From: Semisulcospira habei
Lineage: Eukaryota; Mollusca; Gastropoda; Semisulcospiridae
Assembly (NCBI GenBank): GCA_036245525.1
Contig: BTPG01000004.1
Location: 230,512,084 to 230,576,083 of the forward strand
Reading direction: 5' to 3'
Length of the DNA stretch: 64,000 bases
Positions within the stretch are counted from its first letter, which is position 1. Every line of letters starts with the position of its first letter. Positions 53,095 to 62,999 of this stretch are shown here, piece by piece. The notes under the pieces are model-generated. The model had not been told where the DNA came from, ran no database searches, and saw only the letters and a list, made by a program, of their open reading frames with translations. The translations under genes were made by a program, and so were the position numbers.

Positions 53095-54027
53095 TCACCC
53101 TAGGAAACACATGGACACGTCCACAATAGTGCGCATGGACTGCAGTCCGCCAGTCAGCTGTTCGATCAGTTTCTCCCTGTCAGCATTGGGCCAGTGATCT
53201 AGATTGTGTAGAATGACCCGTTCCTCCTGGGTCAGGAGATCAGGGACACGCTTCACCAGCCAGTAGAAAGGTTTTCTGTTGTCAGATGACTAGTCAAAGT
53301 GGAACACAAAGTCGTCCGTCTCACATATAGCATCTCCTTTGCTGTCATCGGGATTGAGAACGACTCTGTGGAACTCACGATTTCTTCGTTTGTCTCTGAT
53401 TTTCCTTTGTAAGGGCACATCTGTCAATGTTGCAATATAGTCCATGATAATGTTAATATTGTAGCCTTCTGCCATTGCGTTCATTATGACACTGTCAGTC
53501 TTACTGCCACACGGATCGGGTACTGTACTGTTCTGGGGTGCACTTGCACCTGCTGGAAGGTCAATACTGCACGGATTTTCCGGCACGGTAGCTGTACCCA
53601 ACACACCGTCACCAGGCAGTAAGCGGCATGATGCACGTGAACTCACTGAGCGATCTGCTGGCGTGTAGTTGACGTGTTGTGGCGTGTCGGTTTCACCTGT
53701 TATTGTTTCAGTTGATGGTGTTGCCATAAATAAAGAATGCAAATGATCATGTTCGTTTTCACTTGCCTCAGTCTCTTGTTGTCCTCTCCTCCTTTCCTCC
53801 GCCCTTTGTCTGTCACGGCGAAGCTGACTGGGCGACTTTTTCCTGTAGTAGCTGTTGGCGGGTCGGTGTGTAGGAGCCATGTTGTCAGGTGGCTGGCCGG
53901 TCGTCAGTCTCAACACGACGACCGTAGTGTTGTTTTCCCCGGCCACTTTCCACGATGTTAGGTGGCTATTTTGCAGCAGGGCCTCTAGTGTGGCTTCCAG
54001 TGTTGGCGGTAGACCGGCAACAGGCAT
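53095..54027 (-). CDS. Unrecognised protein with Lys/Arg-rich motif; in-frame TAG
   Basis: ATG at 54027 (context AAAATGC) gives 245 residues to TAG at 53290-53292. The same frame then continues open for 64 more codons to TGA at 53095-53097, encoding a hydrophobic/charged, clearly protein-like segment (PFYWLVKRVPDLLTQEER). The N-terminus (LPPTLEATLEALLQ) is amphipathic; the next part has WKVAGENNTTVVVLRL, then a basic stretch KKSPSQLRRDRQRAEERRR, then a Ser/Thr-rich linker, then RKIRDKRRNREFHRVVL and an acidic end before the TAG. I recall similar orphan ORFs in invertebrate genomes, possibly transposon-linked, but I cannot name the family. Either a premature stop or readthrough. Confidence 0.6.
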
Positions 54028-54484
54028 TTTGTCCAAGTAATTTAGAAAAAAGAAGGTACTCGAGGACAGAGGCAATATTTTGCTGCTGACGTAAGGGGAA
54101 GGCACTCCTCGAGCGAGATAAATCAAGGGAGATATAACAATACATATCAATTAGTGAAATTAAAAACTGAAATCAATGTAAACACAAGAATAGAGAAATG
54201 ATTGTAAACACAACAAGAGTGAAATCAATATACACACAAAAATAATCAAATTTTGTCATATTTCTTCGTGATATTAATCGTCTATTTTTGTAATATGATA
54301 CAGAACAGACAAAGTATGCGTAAATCAAAGTTGAAATTGGGACCACAGAATGAGCACATTACATTGAAAAGTAAATTGCTCACTGAATTATGTCTGCTAC
54401 TGAAACTAAACCGAAAAGGTAAGCGTATGCAAACGTACTGAAGTTAAAATACGATCGCATCCGGGGAAAGCAAATTTGTTTCAG
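54028..54484. other. Intergenic AT-rich DNA
   Basis: Likely promoter side of the minus-strand gene and possible intron of the plus-strand exon at 54485. No specific elements called. Confidence 0.4.
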
Positions 54485-54573
54485 ATCAGATGGCATGTCC
54501 GTTGAAAGGTCCTGGCAAACCAAAGTGGTATTGCTTCATTGCGCCTGATGATTTATCAACATACTACTCCATA
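54485..54573 (+). CDS. Possible host exon, split by a LINE
   Basis: Preceded by a good acceptor (CAAATTTGTTTCAG). An ATG at 54490 opens a frame (MACPLKGPGKPKWYCFIAPD) that runs to the LINE insertion point. Beyond the LINE, 56702 onwards continues in a compatible frame if one TSD copy is removed, ending at a TAA near 56771. No domain was recognised; a chance frame is quite possible. Confidence 0.25.
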
Positions 54574-56682
54574 AAAGACCCGGAAGTAGAAGAGCTCTTC
54601 CAAGCCCAGGTGGGAGGCAGATTTGCAGCCTTGGCTACTTTGGACTGTGACGTAGACACCCTTGCTGGAAATATAAAAGAGGTGTTACTTTCTACAGCAG
54701 AAGATGTGCTGGGGAAGCAGAGGAAGCGCAAACAGCCCTGGGTCACCGATGACATCCTCGATCTCTGTGATGAGAGGAGAGCCTGGAAGAAAAAGAGAGG
54801 CCAAGACCTCACATCAGCAAACAAGTACAGACTTGTCAACAAGAAGATCAGGAAGAGGATGAAAGAAGCCAAAGAAGATTGGATTGAAGACCAGTGTTGT
54901 AGCGTGGAAGAGGGCATGGCAAACGGCAACAGCAAGAAGGCTTATGAAACGCTAAGGACCCTCACCAAGACTCAACAGCGAACAGCCACAGTCATCGAAG
55001 ACAGCAGCGGCCAACTCCTTACGGAAAACACTGCTGTACTAAACAGATGGACTGAGTACTGCCGAGACTTGTATAACTACAAGGCTGAGCCAGACACCAG
55101 CATCCTCCAAAACAACCAGGCTGGGGCCAGGAAGTCTGAAGACCTGCCAGTGTTAGCTGAAGAGGTGGAAGCAGCCGTACGCGGCCTGAAGGGAGGAAAG
55201 TCTCCAGGTGTAGACAACGTACCTGCTGAACTGTTGAAACATGGAGGAGAAGTAACAACGAAGGTCCTCACTACACTCTGTCAAAAGATCTGGGAGCAAA
55301 AGAAATGGCCAGTAGAATGGACACAGTCTCTAGTGATCCCGCTCCCCAAGAAAGGAAACCTGAAACAGTGCCAGAACTACAGAACTATCAGTCTGATAAG
55401 TCACCCTAGCAAAGTAATGCTTAGAATCATTCTCAACCGCCTCAAAACTTTCGCCGAGGAACTGCTGGCAGAAGAACAGGCTGGCTTCAGAGTTGGAAGA
55501 AGCACTGTAGAGCAGATTTTCAACTGCCGCGTCCTGATCGAGAAACATCTGCAGCATCAGCGCGAACTCTACCACAACTTTATTGATTTCAGGAAAGCAT
55601 TTGATCGCGTCTGGCACGACGGACTCTGGCAAGTCATGAGATCGTTCAACATAGAGGAGGGACTGATCCAAATGATAGAAGCGCTTTACAAGAACGCCTG
55701 CAGCGCGGTTGTACTTAACAATCAGTCAGGCGAGTTCTTCAGGACGACGATCGGTGTCCGTCAAGGATGCCTGCTCTCTCCTGTCCTTTTCAACATATTC
55801 CTGGAGAAGATCATGCAGGAAACCCTCCACGACCACCATACTTCAATCTCTATTGGTGGCAGATCCCTGTGCAATCTTCGATTCGCAGACGACATTGACC
55901 TCATGGCAGGCAGCAATAGTGAGCTCCAAAACCTGACAGACAAACTTTCAAGTAGCGCAGGGTCTTATGGCATGGAGATCAGTACGGATAAAAGCAAAGT
56001 GATGATCAACACCACAAGCGACAGCAGCAGCAACATTCACATGAATGGCCAGAAGCTAGAAGAGGTCAATAGCTTCAAGTACTTGGGAGCCACCCTGTCC
56101 AAAGACGGTAGTTGCATAGCAGAGATCCGTATCAGGATAGGTACAGCAACATCCGCAATGGCCAGGCTGGACAGGATATGGCGAAGTAACTCCATCAGCT
56201 TCACCATCAAGTACAGGCTTTACAAGTCCCTCGTAGTGTCTATTCTACTCTACGGCTGTGAGACTTGGACACTGCTTGCAGACTCAGAAAAGAAAATCCA
56301 GGCCTTTGAGAACAAGTTCCTGAGGAAGTTGCTCCGCATCTCGTACCGCGAGCACAAGACCAACGAATATGTATGGAGCATCGTCACTTCCCTGGTGGGC
56401 CCACATGAACCCCTTCTGGCAACCGTGAAACGGCGCAAGCTTGCTTGGTTTGGCCACATGACCCGACACAACACCTTGTCCAAGACTATCCTCCAAGGCA
56501 CTCTCGAAGGAAGTCGTCGGCGAGGTCGTCAGAGAAAGAGTTGGGTCACAAACATAAAAGAATGGACCGAACTCAAGATGCCAGACTTGCTTGCCACCGC
56601 CCAAAATAGAACTCAGTGGAGAGCACTGTCTGTTGCTGCTGCCTTTCAGTCCCCCCAACGCCCAGTTCGGGCAAGGGACTGA
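54574..56682 (+). CDS. LINE reverse transcriptase, uninterrupted ORF
   Basis: A single open frame from the insertion point (KDPEVEELFQ) to the natural stop, about 700 residues. Residue numbers count from the ATG at 54490. A basic linker (KKKRGQDL, KKIRKRMKEAKEDW) precedes the RT, whose motifs are LKGGKSPGVDNVPAELL, PKKGNLKQCQNYR, EEQAGFRVGRST, FIDFRKAFDRVW (catalytic D near 367), GVRQGCLLSPVLF and LRFADDIDLM (FADD near 465-468). The thumb region SFKYLGATLSKDG and the C-terminal ILLYGCETWTLL and RRRGRQRKSW follow. The endonuclease is missing by truncation, so it cannot retrotranspose by itself, but the polymerase is intact. The upstream 28 codons are host sequence. Confidence 0.9.
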   Translation, partial: KDPEVEELFQAQVGGRFAALATLDCDVDTLAGNIKEVLLSTAEDVLGKQRKRKQPWVTDDILDLCDERRAWKKKRGQDLTSANKYRLVNKKIRKRMKEAKEDWIEDQCCSVEEGMANGNSKKAYETLRTLTKTQQRTATVIEDSSGQLLTENTAVLNRWTEYCRDLYNYKAEPDTSILQNNQAGARKSEDLPVLAEEVEAAVRGLKGGKSPGVDNVPAELLKHGGEVTTKVLTTLCQKIWEQKKWPVEWTQSLVIPLPKKGNLKQCQNYRTISLISHPSKVMLRIILNRLKTFAEELLAEEQAGFRVGRSTVEQIFNCRVLIEKHLQHQRELYHNFIDFRKAFDRVWHDGLWQVMRSFNIEEGLIQMIEALYKNACSAVVLNNQSGEFFRTTIGVRQGCLLSPVLFNIFLEKIMQETLHDHHTSISIGGRSLCNLRFADDIDLMAGSNSELQNLTDKLSSSAGSYGMEISTDKSKVMINTTSDSSSNIHMNGQKLEEVNSFKYLGATLSKDGSCIAEIRIRIGTATSAMARLDRIWRSNSISFTIKYRLYKSLVVSILLYGCETWTLLADSEKKIQAFENKFLRKLLRISYREHKTNEYVWSIVTSLVGPHEPLLATVKRRKLAWFGHMTRHNTLSKTILQGTLEGSRRRGRQRKSWVTNIKEWTELKMPDLLATAQNRTQWRALSVAAAFQSPQRPVRARD

Positions 56683-56693
56683 TGATGATGATG
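54574..56693 (+). mobile_element. 5'-truncated RTE-like LINE with 8-bp TSD
   Basis: Flanked by ACTCCATA at 54566-54573 and 56694-56701. It ends GGGCAAGGGACTGATGATG with a GAT/ATG microsatellite tail, typical of RTE. A different family from the 22 kb LINE. Confidence 0.85.
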
Positions 56694-56773
56694 ACTCCAT
56701 AGGCAATCTGCCTGTTAGGGCCTTCCATTCTAACTTAGGCGTCATGAATATTAAGCCCCGAATTATCTTTTAA

Positions 56774-57384
56774 AATCTTGTCAATATAACATTAAGCAGA
56801 GGCATTAATATAAATAGTCATTGCTTGCTAGTTAATTTATTGATTATTTACCTCCCTTTACCCCCACCTTTTTTTTTCTCAACGGTGATTTTTTTAATTC
56901 TCAACGGTGGTGAATGTGTGCTTACATATATGCTTTCAAAGTATATATTTACCTGATCGGTCAATCCCTCACCCATTCATTCATTCGTTCATTGATTGAT
57001 CTCATGATTCATTGATTCCTTTTTTGGCAGTCATTTATTCATTTCATAAGTCGTACATTTATTTCAGAGCTGAGTATACTTACATTATAAATAATGCACA
57101 TTTTAAAGAATCGCCCACTCAATTACAGGCGCAGATCCAAAGGGTGTCTCTACCGGGGGTGGGGGGTGGGGGTGGGTGGGGTGGGGGTGGGTGGGAGGTT
57201 CTTGGTGCTTTTCTTTTTGGGAATTTTTTTTTAAAGTTGTACTATCGTGTTGTAACCGTACCCTCTACATGTGGGTTTCTGTTGTTGTTTTTTTGTTTTT
57301 TGGGTTTTTTTGGGGGGTTTTGGCTTTTTTCCTTCTTTTTTTTTTTGGGGGGGAGGGGATGGAGGGGGGGGGGAGTGGGGAGGT

Positions 57385-57415
<31 letters not shown>

Positions 57416-57520
57416 GGCAGGTTTTCTCAGACATACTTACAGTTTTCAGAGCATAAGATTTTTATTTGTTGAAACTTTTCTTGTTTTATCTTGGGACACA
57501 GCTCCGCTTTTTTTTTTAAT
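56774..57520. other. Low-complexity gene-free DNA
   Basis: T and G runs dominate 57160-57420 (for example the G run at 57399-57417). No gene. Confidence 0.6.
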
Positions 57521-57701
57521 AGTCTCTTCTATTTATAGAAGGGACTGTTTAGGACGGGGCGCAGTGGGGCGAATTTAATAGCATGTCTATGATGTCAAAG
57601 GCGGGCAGGCCTAAACCTCTAACTATTTAAGTAACAAGATAAAAATTACGTCATGACTAGTTACGCCAAGCGCCTTATGTGCGTATGTATGTATAGATGT
57701 A

Positions 57702-57772
<71 letters not shown>

Positions 57773-58789
57773 ATATATATGTATGTAAGCAAGAGAATCT
57801 CTGATATTTCTGTACACACAAGCTTGAAACTTGGCAAAATACTTTCTTAAAGGGGGCTAAGAGAGCCTCCGAGCATATTGTAATTGAATGTCTCATTAAA
57901 GACACAAACAACCGTTTACAGGAAGTCAGTTGACCCAGATTAGAGTCCATAATTTTTGTCATATTTATATGAAATTTTGGATAGATAGTTTAGTGAAAGT
58001 TATTGGATGAGTTTGTTAGCCAGCTTTATAACCTTTCAACTTCTTCACTAAAAATTAATTTTGTTCAGAAAAAAATTAAAACATTAAACAGTAAATAAAC
58101 CTTGACTTCTAGAGAAAATCAGACAGTGTCGGTGACATAAAAGCAGCAACTCAATCACCACGCAGATATTGACATAATACTCTAAATATGACGTAATTCT
58201 CTCTAGCGTGTGCCGAAGTCTTTCTCTCTCTCTCTCACAGACATGCGCGCATCTCCAAGAGGCATAGATGCGCACGCAGGCACTAACACGTACACACATC
58301 GTCGCGCTTTCAGAAGAGCATGCAGGTGACCCAATATAGCTAGTTTGGAGAAAGGCATTGGATGAGTTCGTTAGCCAGTTTTGTACCCTTTCAACTTCTT
58401 CAGTAGAAATTAATTCTTTTCAGAAACAAATTAAAACAGTATTTTAAAAAAATTGACTTTGGAGAAAGCCAGCCAGTGACATTGACGTAAAAGTAGCAAT
58501 TTTGTCACCACGCAGACATTGACACAATACTCTAAATATGACACAAATCTCTCTCTCACTCGCTCCCTCTCTCTCTCTCACAAACATGAGTGCATCTCCA
58601 GGAGGCATAGATCTTCCTGCGCCCTTCAGGAACATGAGGATCTGTGTCTTTTGAAGATTTTGGAGCGCGCGCGCACACGCACGCACGAACACACACATCG
58701 ACGCGCTTTCAGAAGAGCATACTTAGTAACTATATTATGAGCTCTAGGAAAAGTCAACCTGCTTTCACACAAATTATAGCAAGACTGAC
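57521..58789. repeat. Dispersed repeat family, copy 2, with internal 355-bp tandem duplication
   Basis: Head AGTCTCTTCTAT/ATAGAAGGGACT, ATAAAAATTACGTCATGAC, GT tract at 57706-57770, then two direct copies starting GATGAGTT at 58006 and 58361. The end AAGTCAACCTGCTTTCACAC matches 51208. Confidence 0.85.
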
Positions 58790-58865
58790 CACTATTAGTA
58801 TGCTCTGTGGGCTAGAGTAGCAACAGCAATTATGAAGAAGATTAGCAGGAGCAACAAAATGACCC

Positions 58866-61800
58866 TCACGCTGGGACCATATAGCGTTGAGGCACGTCCC
58901 CTGGGTGGTGGATAGGGGGTCCCTCGCGAGAGGGGTGCACCGAATGAAATAAGGTGCCGTGAACCAACATGGTCTAAGGGAAGGTGACCCCGACAGAAAA
59001 CCCCTGGTCCTCCTAGTACGGGGGTTGGGCGTGGGGGTAGCTTCCCCACCCTGCAAATAAGGAAATAGCTACAAAAATGCCGACGAAAAGACAAACAGCA
59101 ATTTCTTTCCTGAAGGAGGAAGGTTCTTCTACCAGAAGATTTATGACGTCCTCTGGTGAAAGCCGGAAGTCTTCGGAAGCCACAGGACCGAGCCTCCTCT
59201 CTCTATCCAGGGACACAACCATGGGCACATGGAATGTCAAGACCATGTACCAGAGCAGCAAGGCCACCCAGATAGCAGCGGAAATGCAAAAGTACAACCT
59301 TTCCCTGCTAGGTATCAGTGAAGCCAGATGGACGCAGTCTGGCCAGAAAAGGCTGTTAAGTGGGGAGATGATTCTGTATTCAGGTCATGAAGAAGAGAAT
59401 GACCCCATACAGAAGGTGTAGCATTCATGCTGTCACCAGTGGCACAGAGAGCGCTGATGGGCTGGGAACCTCTTGGGCCAAGAATTATTACAGCAGCCTT
59501 TAGAACCAAGAAAAAGATCAAGCTGAACATCATCCAGTATTATGCGCCCACTAATGACAGTGACGAGGAAGAGGAACAAAAGTTCTATGACCGACTCCAG
59601 AGTGCTGTGGACAAATGTGTGGAGCGAGACATCACCATCGTCATGGGTGATTTTAATGCCAAAATAAGGGGAGGACAACACCGGATATGAAGAGGTGATG
59701 GGGAGACAGGGACTAGGGGAGATGAGTGAGAACGAGGAGAGGTTTGTAGACTTTTGTGCTCTAAACAGACTTGTCATTGGAGGCAGCATCTTCCTACACA
59801 GAAGAATACACAAAGCAACTTGGGTCTCACCTGACCATACTACAGAGAACCAAATAGACCATATCTGCATTAGCAAGAAATTTAGAAGATCCCTTTAAGA
59901 TGTTCGAGTGAGGAGGGGAGCAGATGTCGCCTCAGACCACCATCTGCCTACCTTAAGAATAAAGCTCAAGTTAAACTGTTAAAGAAAAGACGCACAGAGA
60001 CAACAAGAAGATAGCGCTATAATGTAGGCCTCCTGAGAGAGACTGGAGTGAGAGAAGAGTTCTAACTGGTGCTGTCCAACCGGTTTCAAGCGTTACAGGA
60101 GCTAGTAAATGAAGAGGAGGCGGTCACCACAGAGCAGCAGTGGAAGGCAGTTAGAGAGGCGCTGAACTCAACCTGCAAAAACACTGTAGGGTTCAGGAAA
60201 CACCATCACAAGGACTGGCTGTCGGCACAGACCTTGAAGAAGATAGAAGTGAGGAAGCAGAAGAAAGCAGTTGTCAACAACAGTCGCACGAGAGCAGCCA
60301 AAGCAAGGGCACAGGAGGAATAATCAGAAGCCAACCCCGAGGTGAAGAGGAGTATCAGGGCAGACAAGAAGGCCTACACAGACAGCCTGGCAGCAGAGGC
60401 AGAAAAGGCAGCAGGCAGTGGCAACATGAAACAGCTCTACGACATTACCAGAAGATTGTCGGGCAAGTATGGCCATACAGAAAGACCAGTAAAAGACAAA
60501 GAAGGCAAGCCTATTGCAGACAGAGCAGACCAACTCGACAGATGGGCCGAGTATTTTGAAGAGTTACTGAACAGACCCAGCCCACCCGACCCCCCAGACA
60601 TCCAGCCAGCAGAGACCGACCTACCCATCAGCTGTGACAGACACAGCCGGGAAGAGATCAGAAGAGCAGTGGCATTTTTGAAGAACGGCAAAGCAGCAGG
60701 GCCAGATGGCACCCCAGCGGAGTCTCTGAAAGCAGACCTAGAGACAACAGTAGAGCTGCTGTACCCACTGTTTGGAAAGATCTGGGAAGAGGAGGTGATG
60801 CCGGCTGACTGGAAGGAGGGGTACCTAATCAAGCTTCCCAAGAAAGGCGACCTCAGCAAGCGTTCCAACTACAGAGGAATCACCTTGCTGTCAGTACCAG
60901 GAAAGGTCTTCAACAGGATCATCCTGGAGAGAAAAAAAGAGCTCCGTTGACCCTCAGCTGAGAGACCAGCAAGTAGGATTCAGGAAAAACCGATCATGTA
61001 CAGACCAGATCGCCACTCTCCGCATCATCATGGAACAGTCTCTGGAGTGGAGCTCCCCGCTGTACGTCAACTTTGTGGATTACGAGAAAGCATTTGACAG
61101 CATGGACCGAGAGACTCTGTGGAAACTCCTACGACACTACGGTGTACCCACAAAGCTCGTCCACCTGATCAAGAGCAGCTACGATGGCATGACATGTCGC
61201 GTGATCCACGAAGGGCAGTTCACCAGGGAGCTCCAGGTCAGAACCGGTGTCAGGCAGGGGTGTTTGCTGTCTCCGCTCCTCTTCCTACTGGCCATAGACT
61301 GGGTCATGAAGAGGACCACAGAGCACAGACGAAGTGGAATACAGTGGACACTGTGGACAGCTTGACAAACCTCGATTTTGCAGACGACTTGGCTTTACTG
61401 TCCCACACTCATCAACAAATGCAGGACAAGACCACGAGGCTTGCTGACATCTCGTCCCAAGTGGGCCTCATCATCCACAAACAGAAAACAAAGACAATGA
61501 GGCTGAATGCAACCAGGGAAGAACCAGTCTTGCTTGCTGGCACCCTGTTGGAGGAGGTGGAGTCCTTCACCTATCTCGGGAGCATCATAGACAAAAAAGG
61601 TGACATTGATGCAGATGTCAGAGCACGAATCGGTAAAGCCAGCGCAGCCTTTCTCCAGTTGAAAAAAGTGTGGAGTTCCAGAGAGCTGTCACAACACACC
61701 AAAGTCCGGATTTTCAACTCCAACGTAAAAGCAGTTATCCTATATGGAGCAGAGACTTGGAGATTGACAAAAACCACAGTCAACAGAGTACAGATCTTCA

Positions 61801-62126
61801 TAAACAGTTACCTTAGAAGAATTTTGAAAATCCACTGGCCAGAGAAGATCAGCAAAGTCAGACTCTGGGAGAGAACAGAGCAGATAACAGCAGAGAATGA
61901 AATTGGGCGAAGAAGATGGGGATGGATTGGTCACAGTCTGAGAAAGCCAGTTTCCAGTACCACTAGGCAGGCATTGTCATGGAATCCCCAGGGAAAGAGG
62001 AAAAGAGACAGGCCGAGAAACACCTGGCGTCGAGACCTCCAAGCAGACATCAAGAGACTGGGAACCACCTGGAGTAAAATGAAGGAGAAGCACAGGACAG
62101 GAGTCGCTGGAGGTCTCTCGTCGACG
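58866..62126 (+). pseudogene. Old copy of the 22-25 kb RTE-like LINE
   Basis: Begins in the same 5' UTR (ACGCTGGGACCATATAGCG) and carries the endonuclease start MGTWNVKTM at 59221, MGDFNAKI near 59645, then RT blocks FVDYEKAFDSMDR near 61065, GVRQGCLLSP near 61240, DFADDLALLSH near 61375 and the C-terminal GKRKRDRPRN. At least six frameshifts or stops (for example TAG near 59419, a one-base change near 59670, TAA near 60321, an A-run insertion near 60935). The last 30-40 bases are replaced at 62126 by an LTR-like sequence. Confidence 0.92.
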
Positions 62127-62310
62127 GCTGTAACGCACGCAGACTTGCCCACAGTCATACGCACAGACTCTCACGCAACAGACGCATACACCGCCACTGA
62201 CTCAGACGGGCGCATTCATGCGGTAAAACTCAACACATGGGCTCCCTTTCTAAAGTGACTTTTATACAAGATAAATATATGAAAAAACGCTCACAACTAT
62301 CAAGCTATAT
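62127..62310. repeat. LTR-like end repeat, copy 2
   Basis: Begins TGTAACGCACGCAGACTTGC; inverse of 25985-26131. It truncates the LINE on its left and is followed directly by another LINE's 3' end on its right. Its own far end is unclear. Confidence 0.65.
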
Positions 62311-62342
62311 AATCTCTTGGCTTGACTTCGCGAACGAAGATT

Positions 62343-62999
62343 TTATAGGAGTTGCCCACGACGTCTGCAGGCTTGTTCGTGGCTGCGGAGGCCAATCCGA
62401 GACAGGCAGGTTCGACCGCAGTGGCTGCAGGGGAAGGTATGGCCAGGGTTCTGAGCTGCGGCATCTCTGTTTTTTCTCCTGAGCCGCTTGTCCTTAAGGC
62501 TAGCTCTGTGAGAGTCCTCAAAGGAGACAGCTGCCTTGTAAATGGTGGAGCGCCAGGTGTCACGGTCCGCAGCAAGCGAAGACCACTGGTGGTGGTCGAT
62601 TTGGCAGGCACTAAGTGACTTCTTGAGACAGTCTTTGTATCTCTTCTTTGGTGCCCCTCTGTCACGGTGTCCAGTAGCAAGCTCGCCGAACAGGGTGATC
62701 TTTGGTAGGCGATGATCCTCCATCCTGGAGACATGCCCCGCCCAGCGGAGCTGTGTCCGCAGCAGCAAAGCCTCGATGCTCACAGTTTCAGCCTGTTCAA
62801 GGACCTCGACGTTGGTGACATAGTCACTCCAGTGAATGCCCAGGATGGTACGCAGGCAGCGCTGGTGGAAGCGTTCGAGGAGTCGTAGTTGGCTGCGGTA
62901 GAGGGCCCAGGACTCGGAACCATACAGCAGGGTGGTGAGGACCACAGCTCTGTACACGCTGATCTTGGTGCCTGTTTTCAGCTGTTGATTGTGCCACAC
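62343..62999 (-). pseudogene. LINE C-terminal domain with zinc-finger-like end
   Basis: Continues the reverse transcriptase after the frameshift: VLTTLLYGSESWALYR, the RWAGHVSRMEDHRLPK block, RDRGAPKKRYKDCLKKSL, then a terminal C-x2-C...H-x3-C pattern (CSHCGRTCLSRIGLRSHEQAC region at 62360-62420) and a basic end. A C-terminal Cys/His module is common in several LINE clades and may bind nucleic acid. Ends at a natural stop, 28 bases from the 3' terminus. Confidence 0.87.
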
